Of a stretch of DNA of 64,000 nt, positions 32,927 through 44,771 are shown in pieces (position 1 is the first letter of the stretch; each line of letters starts with the position of its first letter). The DNA lies in the NCBI GenBank assembly GCA_009193035.1, contig SWDT01000300.1, positions 1-64,000 on the forward strand, in the 5' to 3' direction. The DNA comes from Halicephalobus mephisto (lineage: Eukaryota; Nematoda; Chromadorea; Rhabditida; Panagrolaimidae). Made by a program: the position numbers and the translations under genes. Under the pieces are notes generated by a model. The model made no database searches and was not told the origin of the DNA. It saw only the letters and a program-made list of their open reading frames with translations.

Positions 32927-34656
32927 ATGGGATGCCGCATGTCGCGGACAATCAGTCAGCCAGATCTGGCGTCACCAGCTTCTGGAAACCTCTCTCGAAA
33001 GACGAAAGAGAATATAACCCCCGGCGGCATGATCGGGATCCCCGTGATATCCAATGGAAAAGAATCTCCTCGGGTGTTACAGGGACGGATCACCAACGGA
33101 TCTGCCGTCTTGAATCGTCGAGACACTCCTGCCGGGTCATTGTTGGATGTCTACACTCACAGAAATGGGTAAGAAATAATAAACTGGTTTTACAAAGGCT
33201 ATAAATAAGAATAATTACGAAATTACCCCAATACAAATTTTTAACATCTTTCAGGGTTTCCTGTTTTATATGTTAATTCCAAAAGGTTTCATTGAATTCC
33301 GAAATATTCTTAAAAATTTGAAAATTTTTTATTAGATTCTGAATAGTTTCAGAAGCTTCTGTGGAATTCTGAAGTATTTTTAAAAATTTTTAAATTTTTT
33401 ATTAGATTCTAAATAGTTTCAGAAGCTTCTGTGAAATCCTGAAGTATTTTTAAAAATTTAAAAATTTTTTATTAGATTCTAAATAACTTCAGATGTTTCC
33501 ATGAGATTTTTGAAGAATTTAAAAAATCTACTGGATTCCAATAATCTACAAAAATTCTTAATTTGTTCATAGAATTCTAGAATCTAGAATCTTCTACTGA
33601 ATTCTGAAAGCTTCTAAAAATTTTCATCAAATTCTCGGAACTTTTAAAATCTCTCATGATATTCTGGGAGATTTTCGGACTTTTCTTGAATTTTCAAATT
33701 TTTACGAAATTTTAATTATTGAAAGATATTTTTTTATGTAAATTTTCGTTCTAAAATGATCATTTTTCAAGAACTTTATTTGAAACATGTTCAAAAAGTG
33801 AATTATTTTACAGTTCTAGGCAAGACGAAGAAGATCAAGGATTAATCGTAGGAGGAACAAAACCCATTAGCCAAGTTGAGAGTGCCAGTCAAGCCGACTT
33901 TTTCAGGATGCTCGACGAGAAAATTGCTCAAGTAAGTCCATAATAGTCATTTTTTCAACAGTGACTTTGACAGCTCCAAAAACTCTAGGATAGTGTCTAG
34001 ACTAAAAACATCAAATTCAGTCATTTTTCCTTTCTCTTTGGAATCGTCAAAGTCACTACTGAAATAACAGTTCCAATATTGATGAAGGATAGTGTCCAGT
34101 GTGTCACTATTCTTTGTCACATTGGAAGTTTTGTTAAGATGATAATTATTCTAATAAAAACCCGTGGATAGTGTCCAAAATTAATTGTTATTTAAAAATC
34201 TATTGGAGCTATTTTTGGATAGTGACTGAAAAATCTAAACAGATATTGAAAATGGATACTATTAACTTCAACTGGAGCTGTTTTTGGATAGTGACTTGAA
34301 TCACTAATAAAACATCAGAGATAGTGTTCAAAATAAATCACTATTAATTTCCAATTAGTTATTGTTTGGATAGTGACTGAAGAAAGAACTGAAGTCACTA
34401 TCCAAACTGAAAATGGATAGTGACTAAAGAAAGAAATGAAGTCACTATCCAAACTGAAAATGGATAGTGATTGGAAAGTTTGAATTTGAGTGAAATTGGA
34501 CATTATTCAATTTCTTTATTGAATTTATTTTTGAATACTGATTTTGATTAATATAATAAAATTATGAATAATGATTATTTCTCGAAATTTTTTTATTCCT
34601 ACTGTAATCGTCTTCAGGGTGCCCGTAACTTGCCAGAATCGGATCTCGAGGACTGA
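32927..34656 (+). CDS. Small disordered protein, or short isoform of the tektin gene
   Basis: Exons 32927-33168, 33814-33931 and 34618-34656 join with good GT/AG sites in phase 2 and 0 to give 132 residues ending GARNLPESDLED. A second in-frame ATG lies at 32939. The sequence is Ser/Gly/Pro-rich and probably disordered; near its end is ADFFRMLDEKIAQ. That segment faintly recalls a GoLoco motif (FFxML...Q..R), but the spacing is wrong and no DQR is present, so I do not assign it. The second exon ends in phase 0 and could equally splice to the tektin exon at 35014, making the 34618 exon an alternative terminal exon with its own poly(A) signal. The alternative is an upstream gene in an operon with tektin. 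Confidence 0.6.
33945..34465. repeat. GGATAGTGACT / AGTCACTATCC array in an intron
   Basis: Alternating inverted words GGATAGTGACT and AGTCACTATCC, with GGAGCTGTTTTTGGATAGTG and TTGACAGCTCC, fill the intron between 33932 and 34617. Two ~57-bp direct units are visible at about 34345-34460. It belongs to the hairpin family described at 57430 and 60690. Confidence 0.8.
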
Positions 34657-34870
34657 CCCACCTCTCCTCGACCACATCCACTCTCTTCATCAACACCAAA
34701 CTATTGTTCATCAAGTTCTAATTTCACAACTTTCTTCAACTCCACAAAAACACCGGTCAATGATGAAGTATTTATTTAATTTTTACCGTAATATTTACAG
34801 TTTTAATTCACAATATGCCTACTTCATCGAAATTTTTGTACTTTTTGAGAACAAAAAATATGTTGAACAA

Positions 34871-34876
34871 AATAAA
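34871..34876 (+). terminator. Poly(A) signal after the short isoform or upstream gene
   Basis: AATAAA followed by GTTTATTTTTTAT about 215 bases after the stop at 34656. The next exon acceptor candidates are about 65-135 bases downstream, a spacing like that between genes of nematode operons. Confidence 0.5.
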
Positions 34877-35013
34877 GTTTATTTTTTATATTTTGACGAC
34901 ATGACTTGTTGACTGCTTGATTGACTTGGGAAATTTCTAGACGAGATCCGGAATCACGGTTGGATGGAGCTTCGTTGGCCGAAAAGGAAGGGAATGTTTC
35001 CTCGGAGATTTAG

Positions 35014-37893
35014 TCTTCGTTGTGGAGACCTTCGGGAAGTGACTGGTTCGAGATGCATAGGGTAAGTAAGAAGATTACTATTGGGGAAGTTCCGTTTGAG
35101 ACCGGAACTGGACGATGATTGACTTTAATTTTCTAAATTTTTTCTAAAATTAAATTTCTTAAAACTTGTGATTAGGATAATATTATTTTATAAAAATATT
35201 TATTTACAAACTAATAATTCATCCAAAACTGTTCTCGAATGGAATTTTGCTAAAATGTATTAAATCATTTTTGTCATTCGAGACTATGTAACTTCGGAAA
35301 TTACAACATAAGCGTTTTGAGACTTTGGATGAGTCTTGAAAATAATTTTTTTAGCTTTTTATGCTTCAATTTTTTGAATTTTAAAGGAATTTTTTGTTGG
35401 ATGAGACTGTTAATAGGTTTTTGTTAAATTGTAGCGCGTTGATGACTATGAAGACCCTGCAGAAGTCCTCCGTCTCGCCCGATTGGCAGTCAAAGAAGCC
35501 AACAATCGGGCAATGCGGATGCAGAACAACACCACTCAACAACTGGTCCAAAGAGTCAAGGACTTGAAGTATTGGTCCGGGGAGATTGACAGAGAACTCC
35601 AGGACCTTCGAGAAGACAATGAAGATCTCCAGAGATATTTCCGGAAAATACGGACCTGTGCAGCTATTACTGGAGAAGCGATGAAGTGTAACGAAGCTTG
35701 TAACGCCGTCAGAAGGAAGAGGATTCATGTAGATACCAACGACAGAGTGGATTCCGCATTAGCTAAAGAGAAGGACACTATTGGGGACTGTATGAAGCAG
35801 ATAAGGGAGTTCCATGGGATTATTGAAAAGCAGGTTGAAATCAACGAAGGTGAGTTTTAATATGAGAATTAGTCTTAGATCGAGCCATTCCAATTAAAAC
35901 AAATACGAAAATAATATAAACAAAATCGTTGCAGTTGTATAATAGAACGATGTATAGAAAGTTTTTGTGGTTAATTTTACAATAGACTCACAAAACTCAC
36001 CTTTCTAGAAAACAAATTTGATTCTTGACTTGATTGTAATCTAATATGAAATACTTATAGGAAATTATCTAACCCTTAGTTACAATGACGGAGACAACGG
36101 TATAGGTTTAGAGAGTTTTGAAGTGTAACGCTGGAAGTAGAATACCAAATAGCAAAACTATTTATTATCCAGTCTTTGTAATACGAAATTTTAATAAATA
36201 ATGATACAACGTGAAGTGACTACCGAGTCTCTCAGAGAATTCCATGTTAGGAGCCTGTTCTCTCATGATGTCTTAAATTCTCAAAAAAAATTATATAGGT
36301 CCTTTAATTCTTGTCATTTATCACTAATCATAGAATTAATGTTGGGAATGGTTTAATATATATTTGTTCATTGATTTAAACGGTTTAGTATCAAGCGGAA
36401 ATCATATCAAACTAAGATTATTAGCTTAATAGTACTGAATTCAGTAACTACATTCAAAGCGATGCATGTGTTTTCGGTTTCATTGTTAACTTTCATCAAG
36501 TGTCAATCTTTAAGTGACTAATTTTCTTCAACATCAAAATGCATAAATTAAATATTTTCTTCGGGAAACTATAGAAAGATTTTGAGCGCATTGCTTTCAA
36601 AAACTTGCGAACCAAAATCGATGAACATTATGTATTCCTTAGATCAGCAGAAGTAGACATCTTAATAGTTGTCATTACATTCTGTTTTCGAATTCCTATT
36701 TATATTGGATAAGTATTCGTGGTGAGAACTCAGATTAAAACTTGATTCATAAAGGAAGTCAGACAATGAATAAACTTATAATTCATTACTATATCAAATA
36801 AGTGTACTTTGGACAATAGTTTCTTTAGATTTGATCTTTCTTCATTCATTCAAAAAAGGTAAAAAGAGAATATCTAGGGGTCAAATTAAGAAACTATATA
36901 TAAAACAATTCATCTTAGACACTGAAGTTTAAAAAGTAAATTATTTCTCGTGGTATTTGAAAACCATTCAAAGTGTATACGGTAAATCTCTGTTTCGGTT
37001 ACCTTTTAGTTAGATACCGACTTATTTTAGACTTTATTCAAGTATTAATGAATCTAATCTGTTTCTAGAATCCAAAAACCGTCTAATGAGAGACTTTACT
37101 TTGAAGCAAGAAGCTGTGAGTCTCGATCACAGAGCTGCTGCGGTCGCTGTAGATTCCAAATATCTTCGAAAAGGTCCAGAAGTAGACAATCTCGAACTCC
37201 GTGATATTGGCCCGCTTCAACGAATGTCTGAGTATCAAGAATGGGTCGAGAACACCGCTACTAACCTCAACAACTCCGCCAAGGCACGTACTCGATCGAG
37301 GAAAATTGTGGCTAGACTGGTTTCTACTACTAGAGATCTTGCTCAAGCAATGAGACAAGAAGCTATCAACGTTGAGAACACTCTCAAAGACTCTATCCGG
37401 ATTTGGAACGAGTGGAGAGACAGTCTCCAAGCACAGCTGAACGCTAAGGATAAAGACATGAAAGTTGCTGATGCCGCCATCGCTGAGATCGATGTGGCAT
37501 TGAAACTAAAAGGATCCCCGCTACAAGTGGCTCTGGCCAGACAGAGTCAGAGGTGCTTGAGACCAGGGATAGAGTTGTGCAATGACAAAGCCCAACATGC
37601 ATTACAAGCGGAATTGAATAATCTGAAATCTTCCATGTTGTCGCTAGAACACCAACTAGGTAAATTTACGTTTGCTCACTTCTTACTGTAACTATGGACT
37701 TCCAGATAAGGCCAAGGAATCCCGTCGGAAACTGGATGGAGATAGATTTAAAGTCCAACGAAAACTTGAGATTTGTCAACAAAACATTGCTGTCGATTAC
37801 GAAATTCTCCGTCAAATCAGATCCACTTACCCTCAGGAGATTCAACTCAGCGGATTCCTCGTCGGAGAGCTGCCAAAGGCTATCGTCAAATAA
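35014..37893 (+). CDS. Tektin (ciliary microtubule inner-filament protein)
   Basis: Tektins form filaments inside the lumen of ciliary and flagellar doublet microtubules. Core exons 35014-35061, 35435-35849, 37069-37659 and 37706-37893 join in consistent phase (0, 1, 1) and encode 413 residues, the usual tektin length. The first exon encodes PSGSDWFEMHR, matching the conserved Trp region at tektin N-termini. Later come KRIHVDTNDRV and the signature region RPGIELCND (the family nonapeptide is normally RPNVELC). Coiled-coil prediction is obvious by eye over most of the length. No in-frame ATG precedes the Trp exon locally: either translation starts inside it (ATG 35052), or, as I favour, exons 32927-33168 and 33814-33931 join in phase to give a 533-residue form. 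Nematodes lack motile cilia, so the role would be in sensory cilia or elsewhere. Confidence 0.85.
35850..37068. other. Long intron of the tektin gene
   Basis: This 1.2-kb intron is of moderate AT content, without tandem repeats or coding-like frames. Confidence 0.6.
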
Positions 37894-38433
37894 TGAAATT
37901 ACATCACACCTGGAACTTTCGAAAATATTTCGTTCTACCGTAGTCTGCTATTTTCTTTCATTTTTCTCTATTGGTAAACAAATTTCATAAGTTCTTTGAA
38001 ATTTAATATATTGTTTTATATTTACTTTTAAAATATATCTACTTTGAATTCAAGTGAATTTGAGACTGAAATTATAAAGTAGATTCTAAAATTACGGTAT
38101 TATAGAGAAATGCCCAAATTTAAGATGAGACATTTTTGATCTCTAAATTCTAAAAACAATGAGATTTGTTTTTTAATTTTTCATTGAATAACGTAATTTT
38201 TACCATAAGATATGATGTAAGTTACTTTTTCTAGTACTCAATTTAGAAACACTCCTACAATAAGCTTACTTACAGTAAAACTGTCTGTAATAAGCTACAA
38301 AACGAACAATAACCTCATTTATAAAATATCAGTGTTGACGTATGCTTGACTTTTAGATTGTTTTTGGCGTTATTATTTTACTTGCGTTTGAAAACAAAGA
38401 AATTCATAATTTCTAGAAGTGTCATAGGTGAAG

Positions 38434-38748
38434 TTAATTTAATTTTCCCATTATTTTGACGATACTTTTTCCACTTTGTGGTTGGGAACAAACGACCTCA
38501 TGTTTGCTAGGATCTCCGTGGCACGACTTGCTTTTACATTTTGTTAATTTACTTTGACAGTAATTTTCGAGTTGCGCTTCAAAATAAGTACGATTTTGAT
38601 TTTTATGAGTTTCGCCTTCAACGAGAGATAAAAAATGATCATTTTCCTCCATTTGTTGGTTAATCGAACAAGTGTAATTAGTCGAGAGTACTAGATGTAC
38701 AACAATGGCTACGAATATCCCGTAGGAAGTAACACAATGTCGAAGCAA
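38434..38748 (-). CDS. Small secreted cysteine-containing protein, unrecognised
   Basis: A single-exon 104-residue ORF. Residues 1-25 form a plausible signal peptide (YGIFVAIVVHLVLSTNYTC), followed by a polar region with five cysteines, including NYCQSKLTKCKSKSCHGD. It lies between tektin and the receptor cluster, on the opposite strand. No family is recognised, and a single-exon gene of this size could be a chance frame, but the signal peptide plus Cys clustering argues for a real product. Confidence 0.45.
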   Translation of the reverse strand: MLRHCVTSYGIFVAIVVHLVLSTNYTCSINQQMEENDHFLSLVEGETHKNQNRTYFEAQLENYCQSKLTKCKSKSCHGDPSKHEVVCSQPQSGKSIVKIMGKLN

Positions 38749-39031
38749 TTATAAAATTGTAATTATCGTTCATTTTTCATTCATCTGCATGATAGAAGAA
38801 ACTGTTACAAAATTAAAGGATTATAGTGATTGTGTTATACTACTGTTACTTTCCAAGCACACAAGTAAAAAACTTCTTGTAAATAATTAGTTCTTTTTAA
38901 TTTCCTACACCGTTTTCAAAGTTGGGCTTCCGAAATTCGGAAGTCTTAGCGAAACTACATATTAGATCGAGAACAAGTGATTAAAATCCATTTTTGAAAC
39001 TCACTTTTAAGATTCAACTTTAAACAATAAA

Positions 39032-40350
39032 ATGGAAGCCGAAGTCGACAGAAATTTGGCCGTTAATATTTTCCGCTATGTTGTGGCGACGATTACTGTA
39101 GTTGGAAATGGGTTTTTGTTATATTTGTTTTACAAATTTCCGAAATTGCGGCAGTCGCAATATAATTTACTCGTCTTATTACTCAACATCTGTGATTTAC
39201 TAGTCGGTAAGTACATTGTAAATCGCTGTATTCCGGTGCTTCGATTTAAAATTACGTTTAGCTTCTTGATAAAAAGTATTTCAGGAATAGGAGGCCTCAT
39301 TAGAGTCTCCTACGCCATGTACGCCAATGCTAATGACATTGTTCTATTTGATAAAAATGTCTGTCAGAGAGTGAACAATGTTCAAGGTCTCGGAATCACC
39401 GGAGGCAAAACAGTCCTTGTTGCTATTGCCTTTGACAGATTCATGGCCGTTTACAAGCCTATATATTATCATAAAAATAAGTCCAGATTATTTGTCTATT
39501 GTATCGCAGGTTTATCTACTTTCTTTTCCATTGTAACTACAGTATCCCCCATAATTGGACTCGGCAGTTCTACTAAGACTACGGTGTGTTCCATGGGAGC
39601 TGTTAGTTCGAAACTTTTGGCACCATTGAAGTTGGCGTATTCTGGTGTTTTTTTATTTTTAATGTTTAGTAAGTTGAATTTCTTAAATTATATACTAGGA
39701 TTTCGAAAATCGCTGTTGAGAAGTTTTAGTGAACAGAATAGATAATGTCCAATTTCCTTCAAATCGAAACTTCAGTTACTACCCACTTTTTGACTTAGAT
39801 TATTTCTTTAATTACTATCTAAATGATAATTTCAACAAAACTTTTGACAGCAACCTTGACAACTGTAGTAAATCCCTTGATAAGAATTAATTTCTACTCT
39901 TCATAAACAAATGTATTTTTCTCTAATTTGCTTTTTTTAGCCTTTTATATTCTGACTATTTTCCTCATCATCTACCGACGTAAATCAACGCAGATTATCT
40001 CCTTTTCTGAAAAAAATGAAATTCGCATTCAGATGAGAATGTTCGTTACCGTATCCTTTATCCTCCTTCTATGTTTCGTTACATACGGTATTCCCACAAT
40101 TTTGAGTCTAATTGGAGTGGTTCACGACTTCGGAGATGCTTTCAGAACTTATTCAAGTTTGTACTTCGGGTTCGGAAGCCTGATCAATGCGGCTTTGAAC
40201 GTTTTCTTGTATTTGTTCAAACATAACGAAATCCGGAGATGCTTCTTTCTCTTGTTTGCTAACGTATATCCTTGTATGAAGAAGAGCATTGATAGTTCAA
40301 CAATATTTACGATTGCTGTTAAGTCACAGTTCAAATTGTTCAAAGTATAA
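39032..40350 (+). CDS. Seven-transmembrane chemoreceptor, Srsx-like rhodopsin family, copy 1
   Basis: Exons 39032-39206, 39285-39668 and 39941-40350 (phases 1 and 1) give 322 residues. TM1 contains ITVVGNGFLLYLFYKFP, and TM2 starts LLVLLLNICDLLVG. The DRY-equivalent after TM3 is IAFDRFMAVYKP, and TM7 ends LINAALNVFLYLFKHNEIRR. The layout, the FDRF motif and the short tails fit nematode Srsx-type chemoreceptors, which sit in sensory-neuron cilia and signal through G proteins. The ligand is unknown. Two further copies follow on the same strand. Upstream, TTGGGCTT and a spaced AAGTGATTAAA are shared with copy 2. Family assignment within rhodopsin-like receptors is from memory of motifs. Confidence 0.88.
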
Positions 40351-40500
40351 AAGACTAAGAAGAGCTTTGAAATTTTATTATTTGAAATATTATTTTGACA
40401 ATTTTAATACTTGTACATTGATAAAGTTTCGAAATTAATGAAATCCTTTAGACATTATTATTATCCTACAAAAAGTTGCTGTTTGGTTAACTCAAATAAG

Positions 40501-40615
40501 TTACCATATAAACCGATCGAACCAATTCTGGAAGATCTCAGTTGGATCCGAAATGGGACTTTCTAGGAAGTTGAAATGTTGCTCAGTATGAATTTTTTCG
40601 AAAAGTCCATATTCG
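40501..40615 (-). CDS. Possible terminal exon of an unrecognised minus-strand gene
   Basis: After a TTTCCTCAG acceptor a frame of 38 codons reads EYGLFEKIHTEQHFNFLESP and TEIFQNWFDRFIW to a TAA. Minus-strand ATGs at about 40840 and 40790 open very short frames, but a full chain of exons could not be built. It may be a relic between receptor copies 1 and 2. Confidence 0.28.
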
Positions 40616-40965
40616 CTGAGGAAATTAGTCAAATTTATTTCCGGCAAATGTGTTTAATATTGTTTTAAAATTAGGAAGTTCAACTGGTATATATGCTACT
40701 AGTTTATTTTTGCAAATATTATTACATCATTTGAGAAATTATGATGTTCTGCATAAACGGTACCTCAGGCTCTGACGTAGTCTGTTATTTCCTCCATGAT
40801 TCGATTAACAAAGGTACTTATCCGCAACAGATTTAGTTTCCACCATGTTTAATTAGGTACAAAATAGAAAAAATAACCTCAATCATAAACTTTCTGCTTT
40901 GGACTGCATCCAACTGTTAACGCTAATTACTGACTTACTTTCAAGAGAAAGTGAACTCTTCATTG

Positions 40966-41150
40966 TCATTGTTCGAAATGTTGTCTCTTCGTTACTTTAT
41001 TCCGAACACAAATCTCAAAATTGGGTAATTAAACCATTATTATAAACACACTATAAAGTACAAAAACACGATCGATAAATCTTTGTTAAGATTGTTAGCA
41101 GTCTCTCTGGATCGGTGACGTTATCGTCATTCCGATCAGTCATATATTTC
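40966..41150 (-). repeat. SL1-like repeat element, copy 2 (uninterrupted)
   Basis: The minus strand of 41014-41035 matches the 22-nt SL1 leader with one mismatch (starts GGTTTAATTACCCAA). Upstream and downstream flanks match copy 1 at 18762-19130 for about 50 and 110 bases. The SL-like stretch is followed by ATTTGTG and not by a GT donor, so as it stands it cannot serve as an SL RNA gene. Confidence 0.75.
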
Positions 41151-41606
41151 GTCACAGAAGTTACCTTCACATTCATCAACGGATAGAAAACTGACGACTT
41201 TCCTTCATCATTTGTCAGTTGATATATTGTTTTTAGTTCATGATTCTACATGTATTTAAAAAGTTGTAAATACTCCAGAATATAAACTTTTAGGTTTACT
41301 AAAACATAATTTTACAACAATTAAAAACCATTGCAGATATTGTTTATTTTTAACTCATTTTATTGATGAGTAATTTTTTAGGAAATTAAAAGATTATTGT
41401 AACCATATGGTAATTACATCACTAAGCTCAAAATTTCCACAAAAGAAAACAAAAAAAGCTCACAAATAATTATAATTTTTCGCATTTCCTTGAAGGTTGG
41501 GCTTATGAAACCGCAAGCTATGCAAAGACTAAAAATTAGTACTCAAAGTGATTAAAGATCTTCATATAAAACGAATTGTTCAAAAGTTCAACTTTAAAAA
41601 ATTAAA

Positions 41607-42902
41607 ATGGACATAGATGTTGATAAAATCTTAGCTGTGAACATCTTCCGTTATGTTGTGGCGACGATTACTGTAGTTGGAAACGGATTTTTGTTATATT
41701 TGTTTTACAAATTTCCGAAATTACGGCAGTCGCAATGTAATTTACTCGTTTTGTTACTCAACATATGTGATTTCTTAATTGGTGAGTGTATTGCAAATTA
41801 ATCTATGTTTTTAAAATACCAATATGTTTAATTTTCTGTTCAAAATGAAATTTTGTAAATTTTTCTGAACTTTTATCTAGATTGAAGACTCTGGGAATTA
41901 ACATTGGGATACTTTGTGACAAAACTTAATTCTATCGTAATAACACCATGTTACTTGCAGGAATAGGAGTGCTCATCCGGGTCTCCTACACCATGTACGT
42001 CAATGCTAATGACATTGTTCTATTTGACAGAACAACTTGTCAAAGAGTTAACAACGTCCAAGGATTTGGGATCAGTGGAAGTAAAACAGTTCTCGTGGCG
42101 ATTGCTTTCGACAGATTCACAGCTGTCTACAAACCTCTACATTACTCCAAAAATAATTCCAAGGTGTTAGTGTACTGGGTCGCAGGTGTAGCTCTTTTCT
42201 TTATTATTTTGAACACAACAACCCCTATGATCGGACTAGATGATTCTTTCAAAATTAGTGTGTGTTCGATGGCGGCTGCAAGTTCGAAGATGTTGTCATG
42301 GATAAGCTTGGCTTATTCTGGTGTTTTTATATTTTTAGTTTTCTGTAAGTTTAATTTCCTCAAACCATTACATAATGATTCCAAGCCATTTTGTCAATTA
42401 AAAAAATACTTATTCTCTTATTCTTAAAAGTCTTAGAAACTAGTTTCTATCCCATATGAATAAATTTATGTTTTTTTAATTTCCCTTTTTAGTATTCTAC
42501 ATCCTGACGGTCTTCTTCATCATCTACCGACGACAATCAGGACAAACTATTTCCAATTCTGAAAGAAGAGAATTCCGTAATCAACTGAAAATCTTCGTCA
42601 CCGTTTCTCTCATTCTTCTTCTATGTTTCATCACTTACGGTCTTCCGACAATTTTCAGTCTCATCGGATTAATTTACGATTTTGGTGCGAATCTAAAAGC
42701 TTATTCGAGTCTGTATTCAGGGTTCGGAACTCTGATTAATGCGGCTTTGAACTTTGTTTTGTATTTGTTCAAACATAACGAAATCCGGAGATGCTTCTTT
42801 CTCTTCCTTTCTGATATGTTTCCTTGTATGAAAAAAAGAGTCCAGAAAATGGGGATATTCACAGCTGTTATTAAATCACATTCAAAAGTATCTAAAATAT
42901 AA
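41607..42902 (+). CDS. Seven-transmembrane chemoreceptor, Srsx-like, copy 2
   Basis: Exons 41607-41781, 41961-42344 and 42493-42902 give 322 residues with exactly the exon lengths of copy 1 (175, 384 and 410 bp). The third exon is visible only after splicing at TTTTTAG and reads FYILTVFFIIYRRQSGQ onwards to YLFKHNEIRRCFFLFLSDMF. TM3 end reads IAFDRFTAVYKPLHYSK. Copies 1 and 2 are clearly the closest pair. Intron 1 is longer than in copy 1 (179 versus 78 bp). Confidence 0.88.
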
Positions 42903-44771
42903 AAAATTAAGAAAAGGAGAAAGTTGGACTTTTAATAATTAAGATAATATTTTTGTGATTTTAATAATTGTACGACGAAAAGTCATGTATCTTGTTTGAA
43001 ATTTAAAATATGAATATTGCTCGATAAATGTATAAAATAATTTGGATTTGGTTTCCACTTGAGATCGGAAGAGTATCAAAAAAGCATTTTTCGTATCTGG
43101 TAGGAGGTTTAAAAATAATAAAATTTTGTAGTTTGTACAAAGGACCCATATAAAATTCTTTCAAAACTATATTTTTTTATTTTCTTGAGTAAAAATCAAG
43201 TACAATGACTTTTTTAAATTAATTTTACACTCAAAACCGTGCGAAATTTTCAAAAAAACTTTTTTATTTAAAAAAAAACAGAACTCATATTTACCAAATT
43301 TCATTTTTTTTTTATCAGTAATAGTAAGAAATAATTTTTGAAATTTTAATGAAAGTTTTATTTTTGTGATTTTCATATGATTTCTATTCAAGACTAAAAC
43401 ATAAGAACTTTCATATTTTCGAATGCAATTCACTTTCATGTGATTTTCAATACCAAGTGACATTTATCCTTTAATTAGCTTTGAAAGAAAAACCATTATA
43501 CAGTATACCTGTAAGAAAAAGTCGGATTTTCAAACGTAATAAACAATGGTTAATTTTTTAATTTTCATAATCGTTTTTAACAATTAAAAAAATGTTATAT
43601 TTTTTTATAAAAATTTTTTTCTAATATTTCAATTTAGTTTGTTCATTTTTTACTTTTTCTAAAAAATTTCACTATGTATAATCTCCGAAACTTTTTGGAT
43701 AACTTGAATTTTTAATGATATTTGGGATTTTTCCAAGTTCTAATTTCAAAATTTCATGGGAATTTTCTTTACAAAGTTTAAAATTTGTAGTTTCAAAAAA
43801 TTTACTTTTTTCAAAAATATCAAAGAAATCAGCAAAAATAAATTTCGAACATTGGGGAAATAGATTTTATTTTTTAGAATATTTTATCATCATTTTATTT
43901 ATGATTTTTATTCATTTTAATCAGCAGTGAATCCAAAAACAGTAATTTTGAACATAATTGATAATGGTTGAAAAACATAGATCAATAATATCAAAAATGA
44001 AATATCTTTAAAATTCGAAAAATTCCATTGAAATTTTAAAAAATCAAAAAAATTTTATTTTTGACTAATTTAAAATTGAAAAAAATCATTTTTATTAAAT
44101 CAAAGAATTGCGATTATTTTTAAAACTTGACCAGCAGAATTAAAATAATCTTTGGTGTTTTTAAATACCTTCTTTGAATTCCTACTGTATCTAGTATTGT
44201 TACCAAAATTTGTACTATTTGGAATTTGTTCCATTAGCTTTCATATTAAAGTACTTTTAATTTTTATTCAGAAGTCTTATAAGACTAGTTTCGTGAAAAT
44301 TTATAGTTTTTCATTATTCCATAGTAATTTCTGTAACATTTTAAGAATTTTTCAAATTGTCTAGAATTTTATATTCTTTAATAAAAGATCCGAAAACTTT
44401 CTAGACTAATAGAAATTTCTATCATTTTTTAGATTTTTGTAGAGTCTTCGAAAAGTGTGAGAATTTTGAACTTTTTCAAAATTATGTTTGTCTAAAATCA
44501 CCAATGGATTCTGAATAGATATCTCATGAACTACAAAATGATCTGTAGATTTGTTAAAAGGTCATTTTAACTAACTTTTAACATTCCGAATATATATTAC
44601 ATTTCTCTACTTCCTTGTTCTAGAAAAACGATTTTAAAAGTTAAATAGTAAATTTGGAATATCCATTTCAAAGGTTATGAACCGCGATATAATTTGTTTT
44701 AAAATTCTAAGATAGAATTACTTACCTTTTTAGGTTTACTGTAGTTGACAACTGACCTGAGTGTTCTTGTT
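42903..44771. other. Intergenic region between receptor copies 2 and 3, AT-rich
   Basis: 1.9 kb of AT-rich sequence. All open frames (for example 43167-43463 minus and 43715-43930 plus) are low-complexity K/F/I/N-rich and unsupported. Just before copy 3, CCTTTTTAG at 44726-44734 could be a trans-splice acceptor, 37 bases before the ATG. Confidence 0.5.

Noticed and set aside
33880..34656. GoLoco motif in ADFFRMLDEKIAQ...
   Set aside because: The FFxML start is suggestive but spacing to Q..R is wrong and the DQR triad is missing.
34571..34912. 113-codon plus-strand ORF next to the tektin gene
   Set aside because: It overlaps the terminal exon and 3' UTR of the upstream exon set in another frame and has no homology signal.
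35381..35728. 115-codon minus-strand ORF
   Set aside because: Antisense shadow of the tektin coiled-coil exon.
37083..37430. 115-codon minus-strand ORF
   Set aside because: Antisense of the tektin exon 37069-37659.
40966..41040. Functional SL1 RNA gene
   Set aside because: The leader-like sequence is not followed by a GT donor, and no Sm-binding site is seen downstream; kept as a repeat.
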